DNA of 64,000 bases from Mesorhizobium sp. PAMC28654 (GTDB taxonomy: Bacteria > Pseudomonadota > Alphaproteobacteria > Rhizobiales > Rhizobiaceae), in NCBI RefSeq assembly GCF_020616515.1, contig NZ_CP085135.1, positions 3,100,001 through 3,164,000 of the forward strand. The letters run 5' to 3'. This document shows, one piece after another, positions 27,079 to 36,042 of the stretch. Within the stretch, counting starts at the first letter, position 1. Every line of letters starts with the position of its first letter. Both the position numbers and the translations under genes were made by a program. Under the pieces are notes generated by a model that was not told the origin of the DNA, did not search any database, and was given only the letters and a program-made list of their open reading frames with translations.

Positions 27079-29358
27079 TCAAGCCCCTGCGGTATACGCC
27101 GCGATCGCCGCCATGTTGACGATGTCCGAGTCCTTGGCGTTCAGCGAGACGATCTGGACCGGCTTGTTGAGGCCGACAAGCAGCGGGCCGATGACGGTGG
27201 AGCCGCCGAGTTCCTGCAGCATCTTGGTCGAGATCGAGGCCGAGTGGAACGCCGGCATGATGAGCACATTGGCCGGGCCGGTCAGCCGGATGAACGGATA
27301 CTGCGCCATGGCCCGCGCGTTGAGTGCGACGTCGGCGGCCATCTCGCCGTCATACTCGAAATCGACGCGGCGCTTGTCGAGGATGCGCACCGCTTCCTGC
27401 ACCCTCTCGGAACGCTCGCCTTGCGGATGGCCGAAGGTGGAGTAGGCCAGCATGGCGAGCCTCGGCTCATAGCCCATGCGGCGGGCAAAGCCTGCCGCCT
27501 CCTCGGCGATATCAGCGATCTGCTCGGCGTTGGGCATGTCATGCACGGCGGTGTCGGCGACCAGCACGGTCCTGCCCCGCGCCAGCACGATCGACACGCC
27601 GATGACTCGGTGGCCGGGCTTGGCGTCGATGACGCGGCGGATGTCGTCGAGTGCGGTCGAATAATTGCGGGTGACGCCGGTGACGATGCCGTCGGCATCG
27701 CCCAGCGCCACCATGCAGGCGGCGAAATGGTTGCGGTCGTTGTTGATCAGGCGCTGGCAGTCGCGAAACAGGAAGCCTTTGCGCTGCATGCGCTCGTAGA
27801 GATAGTCGGTGTAGATGCCGTTGCGGCGCGACAGCCGCGCATTGATGATCTCGATGCCTTGCTTGTTGAGATCGATACCGGCGTGCTTGGCGTTTTCCTT
27901 GATGACATCGTCACGGCCAAGCAGGATGGCGGTGCCGAGCCGCTGGTTCACATAGGAAACGGCGGCGCGCATGACCTGTTCCTCCTCGCCCTCAGCGAAG
28001 ACGATGCGCTTGGGCTGGCGGCGGACGCGGTCATAGATGCGCTGCAGGGTCGACGCGATCGGGTCCCGGCGGGCGGACAGCTCCTGCGCGTAACGGTCGA
28101 GGTCGAGGATCGGCTTGCGGGCAACGCCTGAGTCCATTGCAGCCTTGGCGACTGCAATCGGGATGGCCGAGATCAGGCGCGGGTCGAATGGTACGGGAAT
28201 GATGTAGTTTGGGCCGAATTTCGGCCGGTTGCCCTGATAGGCGGCGGCGACATCGTCGGGCACGTCCTCGCGCGCCAGCGCGGCCAGTGCCTGGGCGGCG
28301 GCGATCTTCATGTCGTCATTGATGGTGGTGGCCCGCACGTCCAGCGCGCCACGGAAAATATAAGGGAAACCGAGCACATTGTTGACCTGGTTCGGATAGT
28401 CCGAACGCCCGGTCGCCATGATGGCGTCGGTGCGGATCTCCGCCACTTCCTCCGGCGTGATCTCCGGGTCGGGATTGGCCATGGCGAAGATGATCGGGTT
28501 CTTGGCCATCGACTGTACCATGGCCGTGGTCAGCGCGCCCTTGGCGGAGAGGCCGAGGAACACGTCGGCGCCGTCCAGCGCATCGGCCAGCGAGCGGGCC
28601 TCGGTCTTGGCCGCATGCGCCGACTTCCACTGGTTCATGCCTTCGGTGCGCCCCTGGAAGACGACGCCCTTGGTGTCGCAGAGAATGATGTTTTCGGGCG
28701 CGAAGCCCATTGCCTTCATCAATTCGATGCAGGCGATGCCGGCCGCACCGGCGCCGTTGCAGACCAGCCTGGTGTTCTTCATGTCGCGGCCGGTGATTTC
28801 CAGCGCGTTGATCAGGCCGGCGGCCGAAATGATGGCTGTGCCGTGCTGGTCGTCATGGAAGACCGGGATGTCCATCAGCTCGCGCAGGCGCTGCTCGATG
28901 ATGAAGCACTTCGGCGCCTTGATATCCTCGAGATTGATGCCGCCGAAGGAGGGGCCGAGGAAGCGCACGCAGTTGATGAACTCGTCGGCATCCTCGGTAT
29001 CGACCTCGAGGTCGATGGAATCGACATCGGCGAAGCGCTTGAACAGCACAGCCTTGCCTTCCATCACCGGTTTCGACGCCAGCGCGCCGAGATTACCGAG
29101 GCCGAGAATGGCGGTGCCGTTGGAGATGACGGCTACCATGTTGCCGCGCGTCGTGTAGTCGAAGGCGCGGCTTGGGTCCTCGGCGATGGCAAGCACGGGA
29201 ACGGCCACACCCGGCGAATAGGCAAGGCTCAGGTCGCGCTGCGTCGCCATCGGTTTTGTCGCGACGACCTCCAGCTTGCCGGGACGGCCCATGGCATGGA
29301 ACTCAAGCGCTTCCTGAGCGCTGACGGACGGACCGCTGTTCTCGGTTTTCCTGGCCAT
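27079..29358 (-). CDS. maeB: NADP-type malic enzyme with C-terminal phosphotransacetylase-like domain
   Basis: A 759-residue protein. Residues 1 to about 430 form the malic enzyme with YSPGVAVP, FHDDQHGTAI, VCNGAGAAGIAC and FAMANPDPEI. Residues from about 430 match the phosphate acetyltransferase-like domain (PTA_PTB), which in rhizobial DME/TME proteins is regulatory rather than catalytic. It decarboxylates malate to pyruvate, important for C4-dicarboxylate use in rhizobia. Whether it prefers NAD (dme) or NADP (tme) cannot be read here. Confidence 0.95.
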   Translation of the reverse strand: MARKTENSGPSVSAQEALEFHAMGRPGKLEVVATKPMATQRDLSLAYSPGVAVPVLAIAEDPSRAFDYTTRGNMVAVISNGTAILGLGNLGALASKPVMEGKAVLFKRFADVDSIDLEVDTEDADEFINCVRFLGPSFGGINLEDIKAPKCFIIEQRLRELMDIPVFHDDQHGTAIISAAGLINALEITGRDMKNTRLVCNGAGAAGIACIELMKAMGFAPENIILCDTKGVVFQGRTEGMNQWKSAHAAKTEARSLADALDGADVFLGLSAKGALTTAMVQSMAKNPIIFAMANPDPEITPEEVAEIRTDAIMATGRSDYPNQVNNVLGFPYIFRGALDVRATTINDDMKIAAAQALAALAREDVPDDVAAAYQGNRPKFGPNYIIPVPFDPRLISAIPIAVAKAAMDSGVARKPILDLDRYAQELSARRDPIASTLQRIYDRVRRQPKRIVFAEGEEEQVMRAAVSYVNQRLGTAILLGRDDVIKENAKHAGIDLNKQGIEIINARLSRRNGIYTDYLYERMQRKGFLFRDCQRLINNDRNHFAACMVALGDADGIVTGVTRNYSTALDDIRRVIDAKPGHRVIGVSIVLARGRTVLVADTAVHDMPNAEQIADIAEEAAGFARRMGYEPRLAMLAYSTFGHPQGERSERVQEAVRILDKRRVDFEYDGEMAADVALNARAMAQYPFIRLTGPANVLIMPAFHSASISTKMLQELGGSTVIGPLLVGLNKPVQIVSLNAKDSDIVNMAAIAAYTAGA

Positions 29359-29491
29359 GATGCTTTTGATTTCCTCGCCAATGCAGCACCTCCTTGAAGC
29401 GGGTGCTTTGTATGGCTTCGAATTAAGACTACGCGCCGCCCCGTGTAAACCGCCAAGCTTGGCAAAGCTGCTTCAATGCGGACACGACCGA

Positions 29492-30676
29492 TCAGGAGTC
29501 GGCCTGCGCTATTTCACGTGCATGCTCGCGCAGTGTGGCCCTGCGTAGCAAGGCCCCGGTGCCTGGAAATGGCCATTGAGAGAAAGGCGGGTCGCTGCTG
29601 CCCAGGCGCCGCTTGAGCGCCGACAGATAGGCCATCAACTCAAGTCGCCCGGTCCGCACCCTCTCCAGCGTGCGGCCACGTATCTCCTCGCGCGGGATGG
29701 CGCGGTCGCGAAGCCGCTCGACCGCGCGCCTGATGGCGGCCGGTTCCGGTTCGACGATCATGCAATAGTCCGGATCGAAAAAGACGTCCCGGCCACCAAG
29801 GCTCGGCGTGCTGACGATCGGCAGGCCGGCGAGCAGATACTCCATGGAGGAATACATCGCCCCCTCCACGGCCGACAGGCAGAGCCCGACCGCAGCCTGG
29901 TTATAGACGCGATTGATTTCAGGTGCGGTCAGATGGGCAGTCATGCCGTCGACGATCGGATTGGCGATGCTGTGCAGCGGCGATTGCGCCTGCAGGCGGC
30001 GCACAAAGGCGCGAGCACCGTCCGGTGGCAGTTCGCCGATCGAAAAGGCGATATGGACCAGTCTCTCAATATCCAAAGCAAGATAGTGCCGCTTGCTGCG
30101 CGAGATGCGGCCATTGTAGACGGCATCGAACAGGATGGGTTCATCCGGCAGGGGGCGGAAGACATCCTCCGAGACCATGAGATTGTGATTGGAAAAGATC
30201 GCGGTTCCGCCGACCGCGGTAACAAGGCGGCGCTCCTCCTCGGTGTTGCAGAGGAAAATCAGCTCGTGAAGCGGAAACCGCTCGCGGTACCAGGCGAGAT
30301 CCCTGCCCATCCTGTCGACGGCGGCCGGCCGTTCCAATGTCCAGTTCGGCATCAGCAGGAATGTTGCGGGCTGGTCCGCCAGGCGCCGGCCGATAGCGGC
30401 AACCGTGGCGAGCGGACGTCCACCACCGATCGTCGTGTAAAGGATAAGCGGATCGCGGCTCAACGCGTAAATTGAAACGACCATGCTGCCGTCGAGGTCC
30501 CTCAAGGGGCCGCGCATCGGAAGAAAGAAAGGCATTCGCTTATCGGCCGAAAGCCGAGCCTTGCTGAAGAGCCGGCGTGCGCGTGACGCGATGTCCAGCC
30601 GCACCCGCTCAAAGGGTGAACGGATAGGACCGACCATCTCCTGGAACGATTCCTGACGAAACCTGTTCATCGCCAC
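29492..30676 (-). CDS. Putative glycosyltransferase (GT-B fold)
   Basis: A 394-residue protein. The C-terminal half has VYNQAAVGLCLSAVEGAMYS, then SMEYLLAGLPIVSTPSLGGR and DPDYCMIVEPEPAAIRRAVE, the pattern of the sugar-nucleotide binding domain of GT-B glycosyltransferases. The N-terminal half is less familiar, so donor and acceptor are unknown. A start two codons downstream is also possible. It lies between maeB and mutS, divergent from mutS. It likely acts on cell-surface or exported carbohydrate. Confidence 0.72.
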   Translation of the reverse strand: MAMNRFRQESFQEMVGPIRSPFERVRLDIASRARRLFSKARLSADKRMPFFLPMRGPLRDLDGSMVVSIYALSRDPLILYTTIGGGRPLATVAAIGRRLADQPATFLLMPNWTLERPAAVDRMGRDLAWYRERFPLHELIFLCNTEEERRLVTAVGGTAIFSNHNLMVSEDVFRPLPDEPILFDAVYNGRISRSKRHYLALDIERLVHIAFSIGELPPDGARAFVRRLQAQSPLHSIANPIVDGMTAHLTAPEINRVYNQAAVGLCLSAVEGAMYSSMEYLLAGLPIVSTPSLGGRDVFFDPDYCMIVEPEPAAIRRAVERLRDRAIPREEIRGRTLERVRTGRLELMAYLSALKRRLGSSDPPFSQWPFPGTGALLRRATLREHAREIAQADS

Positions 30677-30810
30677 CTACCGCAGCCTCGAGGGATGATT
30701 AGGTCAGCTTCCAACCCCTTGCAATGCCGGCAAGCCACCGCCTCCGTCGTCCCCTGTTTTTCGAAGCTCCGGCATTAAACCACGCGATCACATCTGCTAG
30801 CGTGCCGCGC

Positions 30811-33543
30811 ATGAACATGCACGCCCCTAACGAGCCCGACGCCCCCGAGGCGGTGACGCCTTCGCCGATCGCCACTGCCGCCGTCACGCCGATGATGGAG
30901 CAGTTCATCGAGATCAAGGCGGCGAACCCGGATTCGCTGCTGTTCTACCGGATGGGCGATTTCTACGAGCTGTTCTTCGACGATGCGGAGAAGGCGAGCC
31001 GGGCGCTGGGCATCGTCTTGACCAAGCGCGGCAAGCACCAGGGCCAGGACATTCCGATGTGCGGCGTGCCGGTGCATGCGGCGGACGACTATCTGCAGAA
31101 GCTGATCGGCCAGGGTTTTCGCGTCGCCGTGTGCGAGCAGATCGAGGATCCGGCGGAGGCGAAGAAGCGCGGCTCAAAATCGGTGGTGCGCCGCGACGTG
31201 GTGCGGCTGGTGACGCCGGGCACCATCACCGAGGACAAATTGCTGGCGCCGTCGGAATCGAGTTTCCTGATGGCGCTGGGCCGGGTGAAGGGCGGCGCTG
31301 AGCACAGCTTCGCGATTGCCTGGATAGAGATATCGACCGGCACTTTCCGCGTTGCCGAGACCACCGCCGACCGGCTGCTGGCCGATGTCTTCCGCGTCGA
31401 TCCGCGCGAGCTGATCGTCGCCGAGCCGGTGTTCCATGATCCGGAACTGAAGCCGGTGTTCGACGTGCTCGGCCGCATCGCCAGCCCGCAGCCGCCTTCG
31501 CTGTTCGATTCGGCCTCGGCCGCGGGGCGCATCGCCCGCTTCTTCGAAGTGGCGACGCCGGACAGTTTTGGCACGTTTTCCCGAGCCGAACTGTCGGCGA
31601 TCTCGGGCGCCATTGCCTATGTCGAGAAGACACAGAAGGCCGAACGGCCGCCACTGTCGCGACCCGAGCGCGAGGAAGCCGGTTCCACCCTGTTCATCGA
31701 CCCGGCGACACGCGCCAATCTGGAACTGCTGCGCACAACGTCCGGCAGCCGCGAGGGCTCGCTGTTCAAGGCGATCGATCGCACTGTGACCGGCGGCGGC
31801 GCGCGAATGCTGGCGGACCGGCTGATGGCGCCGCTGACCGACCCGATGGCGATAACGGCACGGCTCGATTCGGTGTCGTTCTTCCGCTCGGAAGTCCGGC
31901 TGTGGCAGATGGTGCGGGCGAGCATGAAAAGCGTCGCCGACATGCCGCGCGCCCTCTCCCGGCTGGCGCTCAACCGCGGTGGCCCGCGCGATCTTGGCGC
32001 GCTGCGCGCCGGCTTCGAGGCGGCTGACGCGATCGCCGGAATTTTCACTGCCGCTGCCCTGCCCGGGGAATTGACGGCGGCGCTCGAGGCGATCCGGGCC
32101 CTGCCACGCACGATCGCCGGGCATCTGACGCAGGCGCTCGGCGACGAACTGCCCTTGCTCAAGCGCGATGGCGGCTTCATCCGTGGCGGCTATCACGGCG
32201 AACTCGATGAGATGCGGGCGCTGCGCGATGAGTCGCGAAAAGTGATCGCCGGGCTGGAACGCTCGCTGATCGACGAGACCGGCATTCGCTCGCTGAAAAT
32301 CCGGCACAACAATGTGCTTGGCTACTACATCGAGGTAACGGCCAACCATCATGCGATCATGACGGGCAGCGACGGCGCGAAGGCTCGCTTCATCCATCGC
32401 CAGACCATGGCCAATGCCATGCGTTTCACCACGACGGAACTGGCCGAGCTTGAGACAAAGATCGCCAATGCCGCCGACCGGGCGCTGAGCATCGAACTCG
32501 CCGCCTTCGACACGCTGACAGCTGAAGCCGTTGGCGAAGCGGAAAAGATCCGTGCCGGAGCCGACGCGCTGGCCGTGCTCGATGTCTCGGCCGCACTTGC
32601 CCTTTTGTCGGAAAGCGAGGCCTGGTGCCGGCCGATCGTCGATTCCAGCCTCGCCTTCGAAATCGTAGGCGGGCGCCATCCGGTGGTCGAACAGGCGCTG
32701 CGGCGTTCGGGCGAAGGGCCATTCGTCGCCAATGACTGCGACCTATCGCCGGAGGGCGGCGCCAAGAACGGCGCCATCTGGCTGCTGACTGGCCCCAACA
32801 TGGGCGGTAAGTCGACGTTTCTCAGGCAGAACGCGCTGATCGCGATCCTTGCCCAGACGGGTTCGTTCGTGCCGGCGGCATCAGCTCATATCGGCGTCGT
32901 CGACCGGTTGTTTTCGCGTGTCGGCGCATCGGACGACCTGGCGCGTGGCCGTTCGACCTTCATGGTCGAGATGGTCGAGACGGCGGCGATCCTCAACCAG
33001 GCCGGCGAGCGGGCGCTGGTGATCCTCGACGAGATCGGCCGTGGCACCGCCACTTTCGACGGCCTGTCGATTGCCTGGGCCGCGGTCGAATATCTGCATG
33101 AGAAGAACCGCTGCCGGGCGATCTTCGCCACCCATTTCCATGAGATGACGTCGCTGGCGGGGAAACTGCCGCGACTGCACAACGTCACCATGCGGGTGAA
33201 GGAATGGGAGGGCGATGTCGTCTTCCTGCATGAGGTCGGCAAGGGTGCCGCCGACCGGTCCTACGGCGTGCAGGTGGCGCGACTGGCTGGCCTGCCGGAG
33301 GCTGTCGTCGGACGCGCCAAGGAAGTGCTGCATCAGCTGGAGGAAGGCGAGGTTTCCGGCAAGACGAACCGGCTTGTCGACGACCTGCCGTTGTTTTCCG
33401 TGGCGCTGAAACGGGAGGCGCCAAAGCCGGTGAAGAACGATGCACTGGGCGCGGCACTCGGCGAGATCAACCCCGATGAGATGACGCCTCGCGAGGCGCT
33501 GGATGCGCTGTATCGGCTGAAGGGGTTGGCGGGAAAGCCGTAG
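30811..33543 (+). CDS. mutS: DNA mismatch repair protein MutS
   Basis: A protein of about 910 residues. The mismatch-reading Phe-x-Glu motif is in GDFYELFF near residue 50. Walker [10 protein letters not shown] is at about residue 660, and the P-loop ATPase continues with [26 protein letters not shown] and ATHFHEMT. MutS recognises mismatches and recruits MutL. The start at 30811 (MNMHAP) is chosen because it gives the family N-terminus; an in-frame extension to 30724 is not supported. In my recollection, mutS is followed directly by glnD in many rhizobia; here 7 kb intervene. Confidence 0.97.
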   Translation: MNMHAPNEPDAPEAVTPSPIATAAVTPMMEQFIEIKAANPDSLLFYRMGDFYELFFDDAEKASRALGIVLTKRGKHQGQDIPMCGVPVHAADDYLQKLIGQGFRVAVCEQIEDPAEAKKRGSKSVVRRDVVRLVTPGTITEDKLLAPSESSFLMALGRVKGGAEHSFAIAWIEISTGTFRVAETTADRLLADVFRVDPRELIVAEPVFHDPELKPVFDVLGRIASPQPPSLFDSASAAGRIARFFEVATPDSFGTFSRAELSAISGAIAYVEKTQKAERPPLSRPEREEAGSTLFIDPATRANLELLRTTSGSREGSLFKAIDRTVTGGGARMLADRLMAPLTDPMAITARLDSVSFFRSEVRLWQMVRASMKSVADMPRALSRLALNRGGPRDLGALRAGFEAADAIAGIFTAAALPGELTAALEAIRALPRTIAGHLTQALGDELPLLKRDGGFIRGGYHGELDEMRALRDESRKVIAGLERSLIDETGIRSLKIRHNNVLGYYIEVTANHHAIMTGSDGAKARFIHRQTMANAMRFTTTELAELETKIANAADRALSIELAAFDTLTAEAVGEAEKIRAGADALAVLDVSAALALLSESEAWCRPIVDSSLAFEIVGGRHPVVEQALRRSGEGPFVANDCDLSPEGGAKNGAIWLLTGPNMGGKSTFLRQNALIAILAQTGSFVPAASAHIGVVDRLFSRVGASDDLARGRSTFMVEMVETAAILNQAGERALVILDEIGRGTATFDGLSIAWAAVEYLHEKNRCRAIFATHFHEMTSLAGKLPRLHNVTMRVKEWEGDVVFLHEVGKGAADRSYGVQVARLAGLPEAVVGRAKEVLHQLEEGEVSGKTNRLVDDLPLFSVALKREAPKPVKNDALGAALGEINPDEMTPREALDALYRLKGLAGKP

Positions 33544-33562
33544 CGACGCTGCCCCACCCGTC

Positions 33563-33590
33563 TTGACATCATTGTACCGTACGGTACAGT
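33563..33590 (+). promoter_or_regulatory. Promoter with perfect TetR-type operator palindrome
   Basis: TTGACA (33563-33568) and TACAGT (33585-33590) with a 16-bp spacer form a sigma70-like promoter. The perfect 16-bp palindrome TGTACCGTACGGTACA (33573-33588) fills the spacer and overlaps the -10. A repressor bound here would block RNA polymerase. The TetR gene is the second gene of the same transcription unit, so autoregulation is likely. Confidence 0.75.
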
Positions 33591-33631
33591 CCTTTCGACC
33601 CGGCCGTGTCTCGGCCGTTTGGGAGAACACC

Positions 33632-34096
33632 ATGAGCCGTCCGCCGTTGCCGCCCTTCACCGCCGAAGCTGCCGCGCAGAAGGCGCGCATGGCCGAGGAT
33701 GCCTGGAACAGCCGCGATCCGGAACGGGTTTCGCTCGCCTATACCGAGGACAGCGTGTGGCGCAATCGCGCCGAGTTCGTCACCGGCCGGCCCGAGATTG
33801 TCGGATTCCTGACCCGCAAATGGGCGCGCGAACTCGACTATCGCCTCATCAAGGAGGTTTGGGCCTGGCACGACAACCGCATCGCGGTGCGCTTTGCCTA
33901 TGAATGGCGCGATGACAGCGGCCACTGGTTCCGTTCCTACGGCAACGAGAACTGGGAATTCGACGCCGCCGGGCTGATGCGCCAGCGGCTGGCCAGCATC
34001 AACGACCTGCCTATCGCTGAGAGCGAGCGCAAATATCACTGGCCGCTCGGCCGCCGGCCCGACGATCATCCCAGCCTTTCCGAACTCGGATTATAA
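33632..34096 (+). CDS. NTF2-like protein, DUF1348 type
   Basis: A 154-residue cone-fold protein. The segments [40 protein letters not shown] and [20 protein letters not shown] are typical of the DUF1348/SnoaL-like group. GGGAG precedes the ATG. The fold often forms a ligand pocket, but no enzymatic residue set can be claimed. It is the first gene of a unit headed by a TetR operator, with the TetR gene seven bases downstream, so expression is probably induced by a small ligand. Confidence 0.85.
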   Translation: MSRPPLPPFTAEAAAQKARMAEDAWNSRDPERVSLAYTEDSVWRNRAEFVTGRPEIVGFLTRKWARELDYRLIKEVWAWHDNRIAVRFAYEWRDDSGHWFRSYGNENWEFDAAGLMRQRLASINDLPIAESERKYHWPLGRRPDDHPSLSELGL

Positions 34097-34103
34097 GGGC
34101 CAC

Positions 34104-34670
34104 GTGCGCAGGATCGCGCCCGATCGCGACAGCCTTGTGGCTGTTGTGGCCGAGGTCTTCCGCAGGCATGGCTATGAAGGTGCCAGCCTGTCACTGATCA
34201 GCGAAGCGACGGGGCTCGGCAAGGGAAGCCTCTATCATTTCTTTCCCGGCGGGAAGGAAGAGATGGCGGCTGACGTCATCGCCCATATCGATGGCTGGTT
34301 CGAAACGAACGTGTTTATGCCCTTGCAGGACACACACGACTCTCGGGCGGGCATCGAGCAGATGTTCGAGGCGACCGACCGCTATTTCCAGTCCGGGCGC
34401 CGCGTCTGCCTGATCGGCGCATTCGCGCTGGACGACGCCCGCAATCATTTCGCCAGGCAGATCAGCAGCTATTTCGGCCACTGGGTCTCGCATCTGGCCG
34501 AGGCGCTGAAACGCACCGGGCACGGCCAGCCCGAAGCGATCGCCCTTGCCGAAGAGATCATTGCCCTCATCCAGGGTGCACTCACCCTTGCTCGTGCCTT
34601 CGACGACACGGCGGTCTTTTCGCGCGCGCTGCAGCGAGCGCGAGCGCGGGCGCGACTGGACGCCGGCTAG
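34104..34670 (+). CDS. TetR-family transcriptional regulator
   Basis: A 188-residue protein with GTG start and AGGG upstream. The N-terminal helix-turn-helix has [20 protein letters not shown] followed by [16 protein letters not shown], the classical TetR recognition region. The C-terminal part is a ligand-binding helical domain of the LmrA/YxaF-like type. It starts seven bases after the DUF1348 gene and probably binds the palindrome at 33573-33588. The ligand is unknown. Confidence 0.92.
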   Translation: MRRIAPDRDSLVAVVAEVFRRHGYEGASLSLISEATGLGKGSLYHFFPGGKEEMAADVIAHIDGWFETNVFMPLQDTHDSRAGIEQMFEATDRYFQSGRRVCLIGAFALDDARNHFARQISSYFGHWVSHLAEALKRTGHGQPEAIALAEEIIALIQGALTLARAFDDTAVFSRALQRARARARLDAG

Positions 34671-35512
34671 ATCATCTCCAGGCCGCGCTTGCGCGTCGGC
34701 GGTGGAAAGGCGCGGTCAAGTTCGGCGAGATCCTCGCCGGTGAGCTTTATGTCGAGCGCGGCGACGTTCTGGCGAACATGTTCCTGGCTGGTGGCCTTGG
34801 GAATAGCGATGACGCCATCCCCGCGCATCACCCAGGCGAGCGCGATCTGGGCCGGGGTCACGTTGTGGCGGCCGGCGATGGCCTGAAGCTTGGCGCTGCG
34901 GGCCAGTGCCCCCTGCTCGACCGGCGAATAGGCCATCAGCGGGATGCCACGCTGTCGGCCCCAGGGCATCAGGTCGAATTCGGGACCGCGCCGGGACAGA
35001 TTGTAGAGCACCTGGTTGGTCTGCGCGTTGCCCCCGGCCGGCAGGCGGGCCAATTCCTCCATGTCGTCGGTGTCGAAATTGCTGACACCCCAGTGACGGA
35101 TCTTTCCGGCCTTGCGCAGCGCCTCAAGAGCCTCGACCGTTTCGGCCAAGGGCACGCCGCCGCGCCAGTGCAGCAGATAGAGATCGATGCGATCAGTGCG
35201 CATACGCCTCAGGCTTTTCTCGCAGGCCAGCTGCACGCCGGAGCGTGATGCATTGGACGGCAACACCTTGGAGACGAGGAAGACTTCGTCGCGGCGCCCG
35301 GCAATGGCCTCAGCCACCACCTCCTCAGCGCCGCCGCTCGCATACATTTCCGCCGTGTCGATCAGCGTGATGCCGAGGTCAAGCCCGAGCTTCAGGGCCT
35401 TGACCTCATCGGCGCCGCGCCGAACGTCTTCACCCATTTTCCATGTGCCCTGACCGAGCACCGGAACGGTTTCCCCGCATGGCAGCGTCGTTGTTCTCAA
35501 AGCAGATGACAT
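34667..35512 (-). CDS. Aldo/keto reductase
   Basis: A protein of about 281 residues of the AKR superfamily. The catalytic tetrad is visible as Asp and Tyr in [12 protein letters not shown], Lys in VSKVLPSNA and His in [16 protein letters not shown] and [15 protein letters not shown] complete the NADPH-binding signature. The start at 35512 has GGGAG five bases upstream. Its 3' end overlaps the TetR stop, in convergent orientation. It reduces aldehydes or ketones, substrate unknown. Confidence 0.93.
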   Translation of the reverse strand: MSSALRTTTLPCGETVPVLGQGTWKMGEDVRRGADEVKALKLGLDLGITLIDTAEMYASGGAEEVVAEAIAGRRDEVFLVSKVLPSNASRSGVQLACEKSLRRMRTDRIDLYLLHWRGGVPLAETVEALEALRKAGKIRHWGVSNFDTDDMEELARLPAGGNAQTNQVLYNLSRRGPEFDLMPWGRQRGIPLMAYSPVEQGALARSAKLQAIAGRHNVTPAQIALAWVMRGDGVIAIPKATSQEHVRQNVAALDIKLTGEDLAELDRAFPPPTRKRGLEMI

Positions 35513-35605
35513 GGGGGCTCCCGGCGTGGCGCGATCGATGCTGAAGGCATCATAGACATCGGAAGAAATCCGCAAAGCATCTTTCCGGCCCGGCGCGCAG
35601 CCGCG

Positions 35606-35998
35606 CTACTTCACCGGATGGGCGGCCAGCCAATCCCGCATCTGCTTGATCTCGGCTTCCTGGGCGGCGATCGCCGCTTCGGCCAGCTTGCGAATTTCCA
35701 GATCCTTGCCGTTGGCAAGTTCGACCTTGGCCATGTCGACCGCGGCCTGGTGGTGCGGGATCATGCCGCGGACGAAATCGACGTCGGCATTGCCCGAATA
35801 TTCCACCGCCATCATGTCGGTGTGCATCTTGTCCATGGCCGCCTTGTAGCCGTCGGTCGAAGGACTTGCGGCGCTCATGGCCATCGCGCTCATGTCGTGT
35901 TTCATCTCCTCGGATTGAGCCGGAACGCTTTCGAGGAAGACGGCAAGCAACATTCCCGCCGCCATCAGCAACAGCACGAGTTTTTTAGCGAAGGTCAT
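35606..35998 (-). CDS. DUF305 exported protein in copper operon
   Basis: A 130-residue protein with an N-terminal signal/anchor (KLVLLLMAAGMLLAVFL) and a Met/His/Asp-rich body. It has MKHDMSAMAM, MDKMHTDMM and the DUF305 hallmark FVRGMIPHHQAAVDMA. Such Met/His-rich periplasmic proteins are often encoded with copper exporters. AGGAG lies upstream of the ATG. It follows the copper ATPase by 44 bp on the same strand, so they form an operon. It may bind copper in the periplasm, an inference from residues and context. Confidence 0.88.
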   Translation of the reverse strand: MTFAKKLVLLLMAAGMLLAVFLESVPAQSEEMKHDMSAMAMSAASPSTDGYKAAMDKMHTDMMAVEYSGNADVDFVRGMIPHHQAAVDMAKVELANGKDLEIRKLAEAAIAAQEAEIKQMRDWLAAHPVK

Positions 35999-36042
35999 TC
36001 ATGGTCTCCTGTTGATTGGGATTTCGTATTTGGGGGCGATCC

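Noticed and set aside
31174..32679. 501-codon open frame antisense to mutS
   Set aside because: Low-complexity Arg/Gly/Ala product on the opposite strand of conserved mutS; no ribosome binding site or family motif.
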